DNA of 64,000 nucleotides from an uncultured Dehalococcoidia bacterium (GTDB lineage Bacteria; Chloroflexota; Dehalococcoidia; Lucifugimonadales; UBA3495). Every line of letters begins with the position of its first letter. Position 1 is the stretch's first letter. Shown piece by piece: positions 1-6,981 of this stretch. The notes below the pieces were generated by a model that was not told the DNA's origin, ran no database searches, and was given only the letters and a program-made list of their open reading frames with translations. The position numbers and the translations under genes were made by a program. Location of the stretch: the NCBI GenBank assembly GCA_951812625.1, contig CATOSP010000003.1:557335-621334 (forward strand), read 5' to 3'.

Positions 1-853
1 CCGCCTCCTGATTGACGCCCGGCTCATTGCTGAAGAAGAAGTGGCGGGGCACGCCGATTTTCACGCCCCGAATGTCCTCACGCAGGGACAGTGAGTAGTC
101 CGGCACTGGCGAACGGCTGGTGGTGGGGTCCTTGGAGTCGTAGCCCGCGATGGCTTGGAGCATGTACGCCGTGTCCTCCACCGTCCAGGTCATGGGGCCG
201 CAGTGGTCCTGGGACCAACTGAGGGTGACCACACCCGCCCGGCTGACCCGCCCGTAGGTGGCCTTCAACCCCACAATGCCGCACAGGGATGCGGGGCCGC
301 GTATCGATCCGCCAGTGCAGGAACCCAGTGCCCCCATGCACTGGCCTGCGGCGACGGCAGAACCCGATCCGCTGCTGGAGCCTCCGGTGACGTGGGCCGT
401 ATTCCAGGGGTTGCGGGCTGGCTCGAAGGGCGTCGTGAAGTCTGGGCCGCCCAGGGCGAACTCGTGCATCGCCAGCTTGCCCAGCAGGATGCCGCCAGCG
501 GCTTTCAGACGTGCGGTCGTGGTGGCGTCCTCAGTGGGAATACGGTCTATATCCACCCTGGAGCCGGAGGTGGTGCGCACCCCTGCCGTGTCGTAAAGGT
601 CTTTGAGCGCGAAGGGGATGCCGTGCATCGGGCCCTTGTACTCGCCCCGCTGTATCTCCGCCTCGGCGACCCTGGCGTCGGCCAGTGCCTGGTCCTCCAA
701 TACCAGTAGGTAAGAGTGAAGCTGGTCGTCGGTGGCCTTGATGCGGTCCAGAAACGCCCGTACCAACTCCACGGGCGAAAGCTGCTGGGTGCGCAAGAGT
801 TCGGAAGCCTGTCCGATGGTCAGATGGTAAAGGTTGGAACTGGTACCAGTCAT
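1..853 (-). CDS. Amidase (amidase-signature family), C-terminus cut by window edge
   Basis: The readable 284 residues are the N-terminal half of an amidase-signature hydrolase, which cleaves C-N amide bonds through a Ser-cisSer-Lys triad. Seen: Lys84 in FALKDLYD, the Gly/Ser loop GGSSSGSGS from Gly157 (Ser159 as cis-Ser) and TGGSIRG with Ser183. The spacings of 75 and 99 residues match GatA-type amidases. The ATG at 853 gives a normal N-terminus. A GatC-like small gene lies 76 bp upstream on the same strand. The substrate cannot be told: no GatB is present in the window, so a stand-alone AtzE-like amidase is more likely than the tRNA amidotransferase subunit. The gene runs off the left edge. 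Confidence 0.93.
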   Translation of the reverse strand, partial: MTGTSSNLYHLTIGQASELLRTQQLSPVELVRAFLDRIKATDDQLHSYLLVLEDQALADARVAEAEIQRGEYKGPMHGIPFALKDLYDTAGVRTTSGSRVDIDRIPTEDATTTARLKAAGGILLGKLAMHEFALGGPDFTTPFEPARNPWNTAHVTGGSSSGSGSAVAAGQCMGALGSCTGGSIRGPASLCGIVGLKATYGRVSRAGVVTLSWSQDHCGPMTWTVEDTAYMLQAIAGYDSKDPTTSRSPVPDYSLSLREDIRGVKIGVPRHFFFSNEPGVNQEA

Positions 854-929
854 GTCTCTCTACCTTTCTGTGGGGCGGATGATATTGGTTCAGATACAGT
901 GTTGCATTCTCGCGGAGCCATGCCCGAGG

Positions 930-1139
930 CTATCCCGATGATGGCCAGTCGGGGTGGAAGGTCATGGCGATTTCCTCGGGGCCAAAGTCGATGGAATGCA
1001 GAATTTTGACGTACTCAGCATGAATGTCGTAGAGGGGCTTGAGCTCGTCGAGCTCTTCCTGGCTCATGCCCAACCCGGCTAACTCCGCCAGCATCCTGAA
1101 GGTATCCATCGAGACCTGTCCTTCACTCGCAGTAGACAT
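930..1139 (-). CDS. GatC/AtzG-like small amidase partner
   Basis: 69 residues. The pattern ELAGLGMSQEELDEL, then a Tyr-Val-Lys helix, then HPDW near the end resembles the GatC helix-helix-tail layout (LARLxLxxEE..., YVxxL, late HP). GatC and AtzG proteins wrap around and stabilise amidase partners. The gene directly precedes the amidase on the same strand, as atzG precedes atzE. A GGGAGGG Shine-Dalgarno lies about 12 nt before the ATG. The assignment rests on residue pattern plus context; the family is short and divergent, so a hypothetical label remains possible. Confidence 0.6.
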   Translation of the reverse strand: MSTASEGQVSMDTFRMLAELAGLGMSQEELDELKPLYDIHAEYVKILHSIDFGPEEIAMTFHPDWPSSG

Positions 1140-1311
1140 AGCGTCTTGACCCTCCCGAAATTGATGGTTGCCTGTTGTCTGGCCTGTGAATCATGGGGAT
1201 TATACACGCTGGCGGTATAGGGTGGATGCAACTCCATGAGAAAGGTCGGGATGTTGTAATCATTCTGGAACGCTACAACATCCGGAGCATCGTCTTGTCT
1301 GGTTGCTATGG

Positions 1312-1317
1312 TATACT
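1312..1317 (+). promoter_or_regulatory. Extended -10 element upstream of mobA
   Basis: TATACT preceded by TGG, an extended -10 type. No good -35 is seen. The expected transcription start, about 7 nt downstream, falls on the mobA ATG at 1324, so the message may be leaderless. Confidence 0.35.
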
Positions 1318-1323
1318 TCTGCA

Positions 1324-2001
1324 ATGTCGGGTGAGGCAAATCGGGATGCACCGGGTGTGTTGAGGCAGGATTCCGGCGGTGAGCGCTCATTAGAGGCGCA
1401 GGTATCGTGCGTCGTGCTTGCAGGGGGACGGAGTCGGCGGCTGGGGCGAGACAAGGCCGTGGAACCCATCGAGGGACAGCCCCTCATCTCGCGGGTGGTC
1501 CAGCGGATAAGCCCGCTCGGCGAAGAGGTCTTGGTGGTGGTGGCAGACGAGGCGCGAGGTGACGTTCTTCCCCTGGAGAGTACGTGCCGTACCGTCGTGG
1601 ACCGCTATCCCGGGACCGGCTCCCTGGGCGGGATCTTCTCCGGGCTGGACGCTGCTAGCACTCCTTGGGTGCTGGCGGTGGCCTGCGATATGCCCTTCCT
1701 CAACCTCGACCTGATTCGGTGCATGGAATCCCTGCGGGATGGTTTCGACGCCGTGGTGCCGGTGATAGACGGACGGCCAGAGCCGACCCATTCCCTCTAC
1801 TCGAAGGCTTGCCTTCCCTTCATCGAACCCCGGCTGGTATCGGGCGACCTGAAGATTTCCGGGTTCTTCGACGACGTGCGGGTCAAGTATTTTCCCGAGG
1901 AAGAAGTCCGATCCCTCGATCCGGAATTTCTGAGCTTCTTCAACGTGAACACCCCTGAGGACCTGGACAGGGCCCTCGCCCTGGCCGCCAATGGTCTGTA
2001 G
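1324..2001 (+). CDS. mobA: Molybdenum cofactor guanylyltransferase
   Basis: 225 residues. MobA transfers GMP from GTP to molybdopterin to make the MGD cofactor used by formate dehydrogenase-type enzymes. Seen: the nucleotide-binding signature LAGGRSRRLGRDKA at residues 32-45, PGTGSLGGI, the metal-binding ACDMPF and the C-terminal FFNVNTPEDL. The ATG at 1324 is preferred over an upstream TTG at 1303 because the TTG would lie upstream of the likely -10. It opens the Mo/W island and is followed 9 bp later by the MoaD-like gene, fitting local cofactor supply for the FDH encoded at 6982. Confidence 0.92.
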   Translation: MSGEANRDAPGVLRQDSGGERSLEAQVSCVVLAGGRSRRLGRDKAVEPIEGQPLISRVVQRISPLGEEVLVVVADEARGDVLPLESTCRTVVDRYPGTGSLGGIFSGLDAASTPWVLAVACDMPFLNLDLIRCMESLRDGFDAVVPVIDGRPEPTHSLYSKACLPFIEPRLVSGDLKISGFFDDVRVKYFPEEEVRSLDPEFLSFFNVNTPEDLDRALALAANGL

Positions 2002-2010
2002 CTGTCCGCC

Positions 2011-2325
2011 ATGCCGAACACCGCGGCAACATTGCATATTCCAGTTGAACTATTCGGTATGGCGCGAATCCGTTCTGGGACATCGTCCGTGACGCTCGAA
2101 CTGCGTCCGCACGTCTCATGCAGCGAGTTAGTGCAGGCACTGGCGCTGGCCTGCCCTGGACTTGCGGGCCGTGTAATCCGATCCGACCTCACGGGACTGG
2201 AAGATGGCTACGCCCTGAACCGCAGCGGCGTTGCTTTTATCTCTATGGCAGGCACGGGTTGCGAGGAAATTTCCCTGAAACCCGGCGACTCGCTCCTTGT
2301 GTTGTCCAGCCAGGCGGGGGGCTGA
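2011..2325 (+). CDS. MoaD/ThiS-family sulfur carrier
   Basis: 104 residues with a beta-grasp pattern and the diagnostic C-terminal Gly-Gly (SSQAGG-stop), which MoaD and ThiS need for adenylation and thiocarboxylation. MoaD donates sulfur to the pterin during molybdopterin synthesis. MoaD-like genes are commonly adjacent to tungsten-type aldehyde oxidoreductases, as here: the AOR start codon follows the stop by 4 bp, implying translational coupling. It is somewhat longer than E. coli MoaD because of an N-terminal extension. No moaE, moaA or moaC is in the window. Confidence 0.82.
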   Translation: MPNTAATLHIPVELFGMARIRSGTSSVTLELRPHVSCSELVQALALACPGLAGRVIRSDLTGLEDGYALNRSGVAFISMAGTGCEEISLKPGDSLLVLSSQAGG

Positions 2326-2329
2326 AGGC

Positions 2330-4189
2330 ATGTACGGCTACCACGGCAAAGCCTTGGTCGTAGACCTGACCAGCCGCATCCACCGCTGGGACACCATCCC
2401 GGAGGATGCGCTGCGGTCCTTCATCGGCGGCATCGGCCTGGGGACATACTTGCTCTGGAAGTATTGCCCGGCGGGAGCTGACCCGCTGGGGCCGGACAAC
2501 CCTCTGATATTCGTGAGCAGCCCACTGGTGGGTTCCCGGCTCACCACGTCAAGCAAGTTCGCTGTCCTCACCAAGTCGCCGTTGACCGGGTTCATTGGGG
2601 ACTCGCTCTCTTCCAGCTTCATGGCTACCGAGTTGAAGAAGACTTGCGGAGATGCACTGATTGTCACCGGAAGCTCAGACACGCCGACGCTGATGCTCAT
2701 CGACCGGGGAGAGCCACAGTTTCTCGACGCAAGCGGTCTCATGGGTCTTGGCACGGGGGAGACGGAGGAGGCGGTCAAGGACTTGCTGGGAGACCGGCGG
2801 ATGCGCGTTGCCAGCATCGGCCCGGCAGGGGAGAACTTGGTGAGGTACGCCAGCATCGCCAACGACGGCGGACGCCAGGCAGGTCGCTGCGGGCCGGGAG
2901 CGGTCATGGGCTCCAAGAACATGAAGGCCATTGCGCTGCGGGGTGACGATTCCCCTCCCACAGCTCAGCCGGAGGCGACCCGAGTGTTCGCCAGAGACTT
3001 GAGCCGCCGGAGCCTAGGTCCGGCCACGGAGAAGTACCGGGAGCTGGGCACGATGGCCAACGTGTCGGTATTCAACCGGTTGGCAGCCCTGCCCACCCGC
3101 AACTTCCGGGAGTCTACTTTCGAGGGCGCAGAGCGGGTCAGCGGGGAGCATCTGCACCAGCAGCACCTGGAGAAGAACGCCAACTGCGCCAACTGCACCA
3201 TCGGCTGCGAGAAGATCCTGGTCACCAACGACTCCAAGGTCAAGGCTAGGGGCCGTATGGAGTACGAGAGCCTGTTTGCGCTGGGACCGCTCTGCGGGGT
3301 TGACGATCCCAACTTGGTCATACGCGCCGCCGCCATCTGCGACCAGCTTGGCATGGACACGATCAGCGCGGGGGTGAGCGTCGCATGGGCTATGGAGTGC
3401 TTCGACCGAGGCATAATCTCAGCTGCAGATACCGGGGGTATAGACCTGGTTTTCGGCAATGGGGACGCACTACTTGCAGTCCTTGAGCAGATAGGACGCC
3501 GGGAGGGCATTGGAGATTTGCTGGCCGATGGCACGAAGCGAGCATCTGCTACAGTTGGCCAGGGTTCTGATGCCTGGGCGATGCACGTGAAGGGACTGGA
3601 GATGCCCGGCTACGAACCCCGCAGCCTGAAAACTATGGCCCTGGGGTTGGCGGTAACGCCCCGGGGGGCGTGCCATAACCGTTCCTCAGCCTACGAAGCT
3701 GACTTTTCCGACCGGGTGGACCGCTTCAGCGTCGACGAGCAGCGGGGTCGCATCGCCGCTGAGAGCGAGGACTTCTCCGCTGTCCTTGATTCCCTGATCT
3801 GGTGCAAGTTCCTGCGCAAGGCATTCAACGACTTCTACGAAGAATCGGCCCACGTCTACACTATGATCACCGGCTGGGAGATGTCGGCCCAGGATCTGAA
3901 AGTGGCCGGGGAACGTATCAACAACCTGAAGAAGCTGTTCAACGTCCGTGAAGGATGGCACAGGTCCGACGATACTCTGCCGCCCCGCGCATTGCAGGAG
4001 GCTCTGCCTTCGGGCGTGGCTGCCGGTGTGGGTTTGGCGCAGGAAGAACTGGACTTTATGATTGGCGGCTACTACTGCGCCCGGGGCTGGAACGAGGATG
4101 GTCTGATACCGGAGGAGAAATTGGGTGAACTTGGGCTTTCAGGGCTGTTGACTCGAGTGGCTAGCGCCCGGATAACAGATCAGAGTTAG
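2330..4189 (+). CDS. Aldehyde:ferredoxin oxidoreductase family (W/Mo-bispterin enzyme)
   Basis: 619 residues, the usual AOR length. AORs oxidise aldehydes to carboxylates (reversible in some organisms) using a tungsten or molybdenum bis-pterin and one 4Fe-4S cluster. Seen: N-terminal MYGYHGKALVVDL start, GSKNMKAIA, cluster cysteines 286, 289 and 293 in CANCTIGC, and the fourth, Cys492, within DSLIWC. The last motif corresponds to the DxxGLC pterin/cluster motif of the Pyrococcus enzyme. The ATG at 2330 fits the family N-terminus and abuts the MoaD-like gene. Electrons could go to ferredoxin or to the NuoE/NuoF pair downstream. The aldehyde substrate cannot be read from sequence. Confidence 0.93.
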   Translation: MYGYHGKALVVDLTSRIHRWDTIPEDALRSFIGGIGLGTYLLWKYCPAGADPLGPDNPLIFVSSPLVGSRLTTSSKFAVLTKSPLTGFIGDSLSSSFMATELKKTCGDALIVTGSSDTPTLMLIDRGEPQFLDASGLMGLGTGETEEAVKDLLGDRRMRVASIGPAGENLVRYASIANDGGRQAGRCGPGAVMGSKNMKAIALRGDDSPPTAQPEATRVFARDLSRRSLGPATEKYRELGTMANVSVFNRLAALPTRNFRESTFEGAERVSGEHLHQQHLEKNANCANCTIGCEKILVTNDSKVKARGRMEYESLFALGPLCGVDDPNLVIRAAAICDQLGMDTISAGVSVAWAMECFDRGIISAADTGGIDLVFGNGDALLAVLEQIGRREGIGDLLADGTKRASATVGQGSDAWAMHVKGLEMPGYEPRSLKTMALGLAVTPRGACHNRSSAYEADFSDRVDRFSVDEQRGRIAAESEDFSAVLDSLIWCKFLRKAFNDFYEESAHVYTMITGWEMSAQDLKVAGERINNLKKLFNVREGWHRSDDTLPPRALQEALPSGVAAGVGLAQEELDFMIGGYYCARGWNEDGLIPEEKLGELGLSGLLTRVASARITDQS

Positions 4190-4198
4190 CGCGCATCA

Positions 4199-4534
4199 AT
4201 GGACGCCTTCGAGCTATCCGACGTGATTGCGGCGCACCAGGAGGCCGGGCAACTGTACCATGAGTTTTTTGCCGTGCCCGACCTGAGCCTTGGGCTGTAC
4301 GTGCTGCCCTCGGGGGAACAGGACCCGCAATCGCCCCACACCGAGGACGAGGTTTATTACGTGGTGAGCGGTCGTGGCATGGTGCATGTAGACGGGAAAG
4401 ACCGTCTGTTATCCACCGGGTCTATCGTCTTCGTCGGGCAAGCTGTGTCCCACCACTTCCATACCATCACCGAGGATTTGACCCTGCTGGTAGTGTTTGC
4501 GCCTCGGCGTAGGTCGCGTGCCGGCGGTGGTTAG
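4199..4534 (+). CDS. Small cupin-domain protein
   Basis: 111 residues forming one cupin barrel: PHTEDEVYYVVSGRG resembles motif 1 and the VSHHFH stretch motif 2, giving possible His/Glu metal ligands. It starts 9 bp after the AOR stop, so it is probably co-transcribed with it. A role in the AOR/FDH island (for example metal or aldehyde handling) is only suggested by position. A small hairpin spans its stop codon. Confidence 0.8.
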   Translation: MDAFELSDVIAAHQEAGQLYHEFFAVPDLSLGLYVLPSGEQDPQSPHTEDEVYYVVSGRGMVHVDGKDRLLSTGSIVFVGQAVSHHFHTITEDLTLLVVFAPRRRSRAGGG

Positions 4535-4559
4535 CAGACCACCGGTTTGGCGACATTGG

Positions 4560-4577
4560 TTCCCGCTTTAGCGGGAA
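4560..4577. repeat. Small perfect hairpin (7-bp stem, TTTA loop)
   Basis: TTCCCGC-TTTA-GCGGGAA between the cupin gene and the nuoE-like gene. It resembles widespread short intergenic inverted repeats. There is no T-run, so termination is doubtful. Confidence 0.45.
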
Positions 4578-4635
4578 TGACAGGTTGTGTGGACGGTAAT
4601 AGTGGATCGATTACCAGTAACTTTGCCTCGGAGTT

Positions 4636-5112
4636 TTGTTCTTGGAACGGAACGAGCTTCGGCCCATTCTTCGGGAGATGTTTCCAAGGGACCGGACCTA
4701 CCTGCTGCCGGCACTCCACTTCCTGCACGGGGAGTTCGGGTACCTGCCCGGCTGGGCCCTGCAAATCGTAAGTTGGCACCTGCGCGTTCCTGCCAGCGAG
4801 GTCTACGGCGCGGCTACCAGCTATACCGAACTGCGTTTGCAACACCCCGGCGAGCACTTGGTCAGGGTATGTTCTGGGCTTAGCTGCTGGCACTCTGGGG
4901 GGCGAGACCTGATGCGGCTGCTGTCGAAACGGCTAGGCCCTGCTGCACCAGATGCCTGCGATTCGGAAGAAGGGGCATCCAGGAAGATTTCCCTAGAGGA
5001 AGTCCCGTGCGGCTACCTGTGTCCTATGGCCCCGGCGGTGGAAGTGGACGGACGCTGGTACGGGCGTGTGTCGGCCCGTGACGTTTCAATCCTGGTCGAC
5101 CGGCTGGTGTGA
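4636..5112 (+). CDS. NuoE/HoxE-like 2Fe-2S subunit
   Basis: 158 residues, thioredoxin-fold 2Fe-2S subunit of NADH-linked dehydrogenases. Cys79, Cys84, Cys125 and Cys129 form the NuoE pattern CxxxxC...CxxxC (VCSGLSC, CGYLC), and FGYLPGWAL is the conserved N-terminal helix. It passes electrons between the flavin subunit and Fe-S centres of the formate dehydrogenase. The TTG at 4636 gives the full family N-terminus; an internal ATG at 4678 is the alternative. The stop is followed at once by the GTG of the nuoF-like gene. Confidence 0.9.
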   Translation: MFLERNELRPILREMFPRDRTYLLPALHFLHGEFGYLPGWALQIVSWHLRVPASEVYGAATSYTELRLQHPGEHLVRVCSGLSCWHSGGRDLMRLLSKRLGPAAPDACDSEEGASRKISLEEVPCGYLCPMAPAVEVDGRWYGRVSARDVSILVDRLV

Positions 5113-5113
5113 A

Positions 5114-6757
5114 GTGACCGCCTATTCCGACCTGCATGATGCTGCCTTGGGACGGCTGGAGCAGCGCGTTTCCGGAAAGATTCGAGTGCTCGTGCAGATG
5201 GGCAATTGTGGGCGCTCGGTGGGTGCGGACGTCGTGGCAGACGCGCTGGGAATTGCGTTGGCCGGTCGCTCCGATGCCTATCTGACTGTTGGGGGCTGCG
5301 ACGGGGCCTGTTTCGCCACGCCCCAGGTTATCGTCACCATCCCTTCTGGCCAGACCCGCCGCTACCAGCGCATCTCCCCTGCCGACGTTCCGGCTCTGGT
5401 AGATACCCTCGATGCTTGGCCCGTCGGCCCCGATGTACTCCCCGATGGGGACGGTTTCGGCCTGAGAGGGGGATCGGACCTAGCCGAGTTCTTTGGACCC
5501 CAGACCCGGCTGCTGCTTGCCAGGTGCGGTTACGTGGAGCCGGGCAGCATGGATGAATACCTGGCAGATGGCGGCTACAGCGGCCTGAGCGAAGCACTCT
5601 CACGCTCCCCGGAGGAAGTGATACAGACCGTCCGGGAAGCGGGGTTGCTGGGGCGGGGAGGAGCCTATTTCCCTGCCGCCATCAAGTGGCAGGCGGCCAG
5701 GGCTGCGGTCGGGATTCCCTACGTAGTGGTCAACGCTGAGGAAGGAGAACCGGGCATATTCAAAGACCGCCACATCCTGGAGGGTGACCCCCATCTACTG
5801 CTTGAGGGGATGCTCATTGCCGCATATGCTACGGGCGCGGTGTCAGGCTACATCTACGTAAACGCCGAGGCGGAATTGCCCGCAGAACGTCTGGAGGCTG
5901 CGATTGAGAAGGCGTGGGAAGTGGGGATTATCGGGGAAAACATCCTCGGCTCAGGATTCAGTTTCCAGGTGACAGTGCGACGGGGAGCCGGTGGCTACGT
6001 CTGCGGCGAGGAGACGACCATGCTGGACACGATAGAGGGCAACCGCAGGGAACCTCGGCTGCGCCCACCGTTCCCCACAGAGTCGGGTCTATTTCGGCAG
6101 CCGACGGTCATCAACAACGTGGAGACGCTTGCAAACGTTCCGCTGATAATGCGCGGTTCGGCTTACACTGAAACCCCGCAGCCAACATCGGCGTCCTTTG
6201 CCAGCCTTGGCCTGGAGAACGCCAGAGGCACCAAGCTGGTGTGCCTCAGCGGCGCGGTGCGGCGTCCCGGGATGGCGGAGGTGCCGATGGGTACGACGCT
6301 CCGGCAGGTAGTCTACGACATCGGCGGCGGTCCCCAGCCTGGACGCCGTATTGGGATTATTGCCGTTGGAGGTCCCTCAAGCGGTATCCTTCCGGCACAG
6401 GAACTTGACCTTCCCCTGCGTCCGGGGATGCTGCATCCCTCGGGGGTGGTCATGGGTGCGGGAGGTGTCATGGTCGTCGACGAGACCGTTTCGGCCATTG
6501 AGATTGTTCGCCGCCTGGCCGCCTACAACGCCGATGAGTCCTGTGGCAAGTGTACTCCATGCCGGGAGGGTACGCCGCGCATCGTGGAGGCACTGGATAG
6601 GCTTGCGTCAAATCGGACGCAAATGGGAGACTTGGACGACCTACTGGATCTGGCCGAGATAGTGGGCAGTGCGTCCCTGTGCGGCTTGGGGCAGATGGCC
6701 GGGAACCCCATAACCAGTGCCCTGCACTTCTTCCCCGATGAGTTGGGGGCCGGTTAG
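5114..6757 (+). CDS. NuoF/FdhB-like NADH-binding flavoprotein subunit
   Basis: 547 residues. This is the diaphorase subunit: FMN, NAD(H) and a 4Fe-4S cluster. Layout: N-terminal thioredoxin-like ferredoxin domain (about 20-110; Cys32, Cys62, Cys66), the NAD/FMN-binding part with GRGGAYFPAAIKWQ, an SLBB-type region, and the C-terminal cluster with Cys477, Cys480, Cys483 (CGKCTPCREG) and Cys523 (LCGLGQ). The GTG at 5114 is chosen because it follows the nuoE-like stop directly. With the NuoE-like protein and the FDH at 6982 it forms the usual three-part NAD-dependent formate dehydrogenase. Respiratory complex I is excluded for lack of nuoA-D and nuoH-N here. Confidence 0.93.
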   Translation: MTAYSDLHDAALGRLEQRVSGKIRVLVQMGNCGRSVGADVVADALGIALAGRSDAYLTVGGCDGACFATPQVIVTIPSGQTRRYQRISPADVPALVDTLDAWPVGPDVLPDGDGFGLRGGSDLAEFFGPQTRLLLARCGYVEPGSMDEYLADGGYSGLSEALSRSPEEVIQTVREAGLLGRGGAYFPAAIKWQAARAAVGIPYVVVNAEEGEPGIFKDRHILEGDPHLLLEGMLIAAYATGAVSGYIYVNAEAELPAERLEAAIEKAWEVGIIGENILGSGFSFQVTVRRGAGGYVCGEETTMLDTIEGNRREPRLRPPFPTESGLFRQPTVINNVETLANVPLIMRGSAYTETPQPTSASFASLGLENARGTKLVCLSGAVRRPGMAEVPMGTTLRQVVYDIGGGPQPGRRIGIIAVGGPSSGILPAQELDLPLRPGMLHPSGVVMGAGGVMVVDETVSAIEIVRRLAAYNADESCGKCTPCREGTPRIVEALDRLASNRTQMGDLDDLLDLAEIVGSASLCGLGQMAGNPITSALHFFPDELGAG

Positions 6758-6913
6758 TTTGCTTGAATATACGATGGTTTCCGTGGAAGGAACGTAGACC
6801 AATGAGAGACACATCTGGCGTTTGGCGATAGCTAATACTGCACGAAACGATTTGATTGATCGCCGAAGTATTGATGTCGATGAACCATATAGGAATCCGC
6901 CGAGCCCTGGTAT

Positions 6914-6941
6914 TTGACAACGATTTGCTCAACTGGATACC
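6914..6941 (+). promoter_or_regulatory. Candidate sigma70 promoter for fdhA
   Basis: A perfect -35 TTGACA (6914-6919), 16-nt spacer, and a poor -10 GATACC (6936-6941). The ATG at 6982 is about 35 nt past the predicted start. The 224-bp gap before fdhA otherwise holds nothing recognisable. Confidence 0.4.
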
Positions 6942-6981
6942 TAGGGCCCCGTAGTCCTACCAGCCCGGGGACGGTGGCATT

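Noticed and set aside
5114..6757. Reading the NuoE/NuoF-like genes as respiratory complex I
   Set aside because: No other nuo subunits are present, and a NuoG-like formate dehydrogenase follows, matching soluble NAD-dependent FDH.
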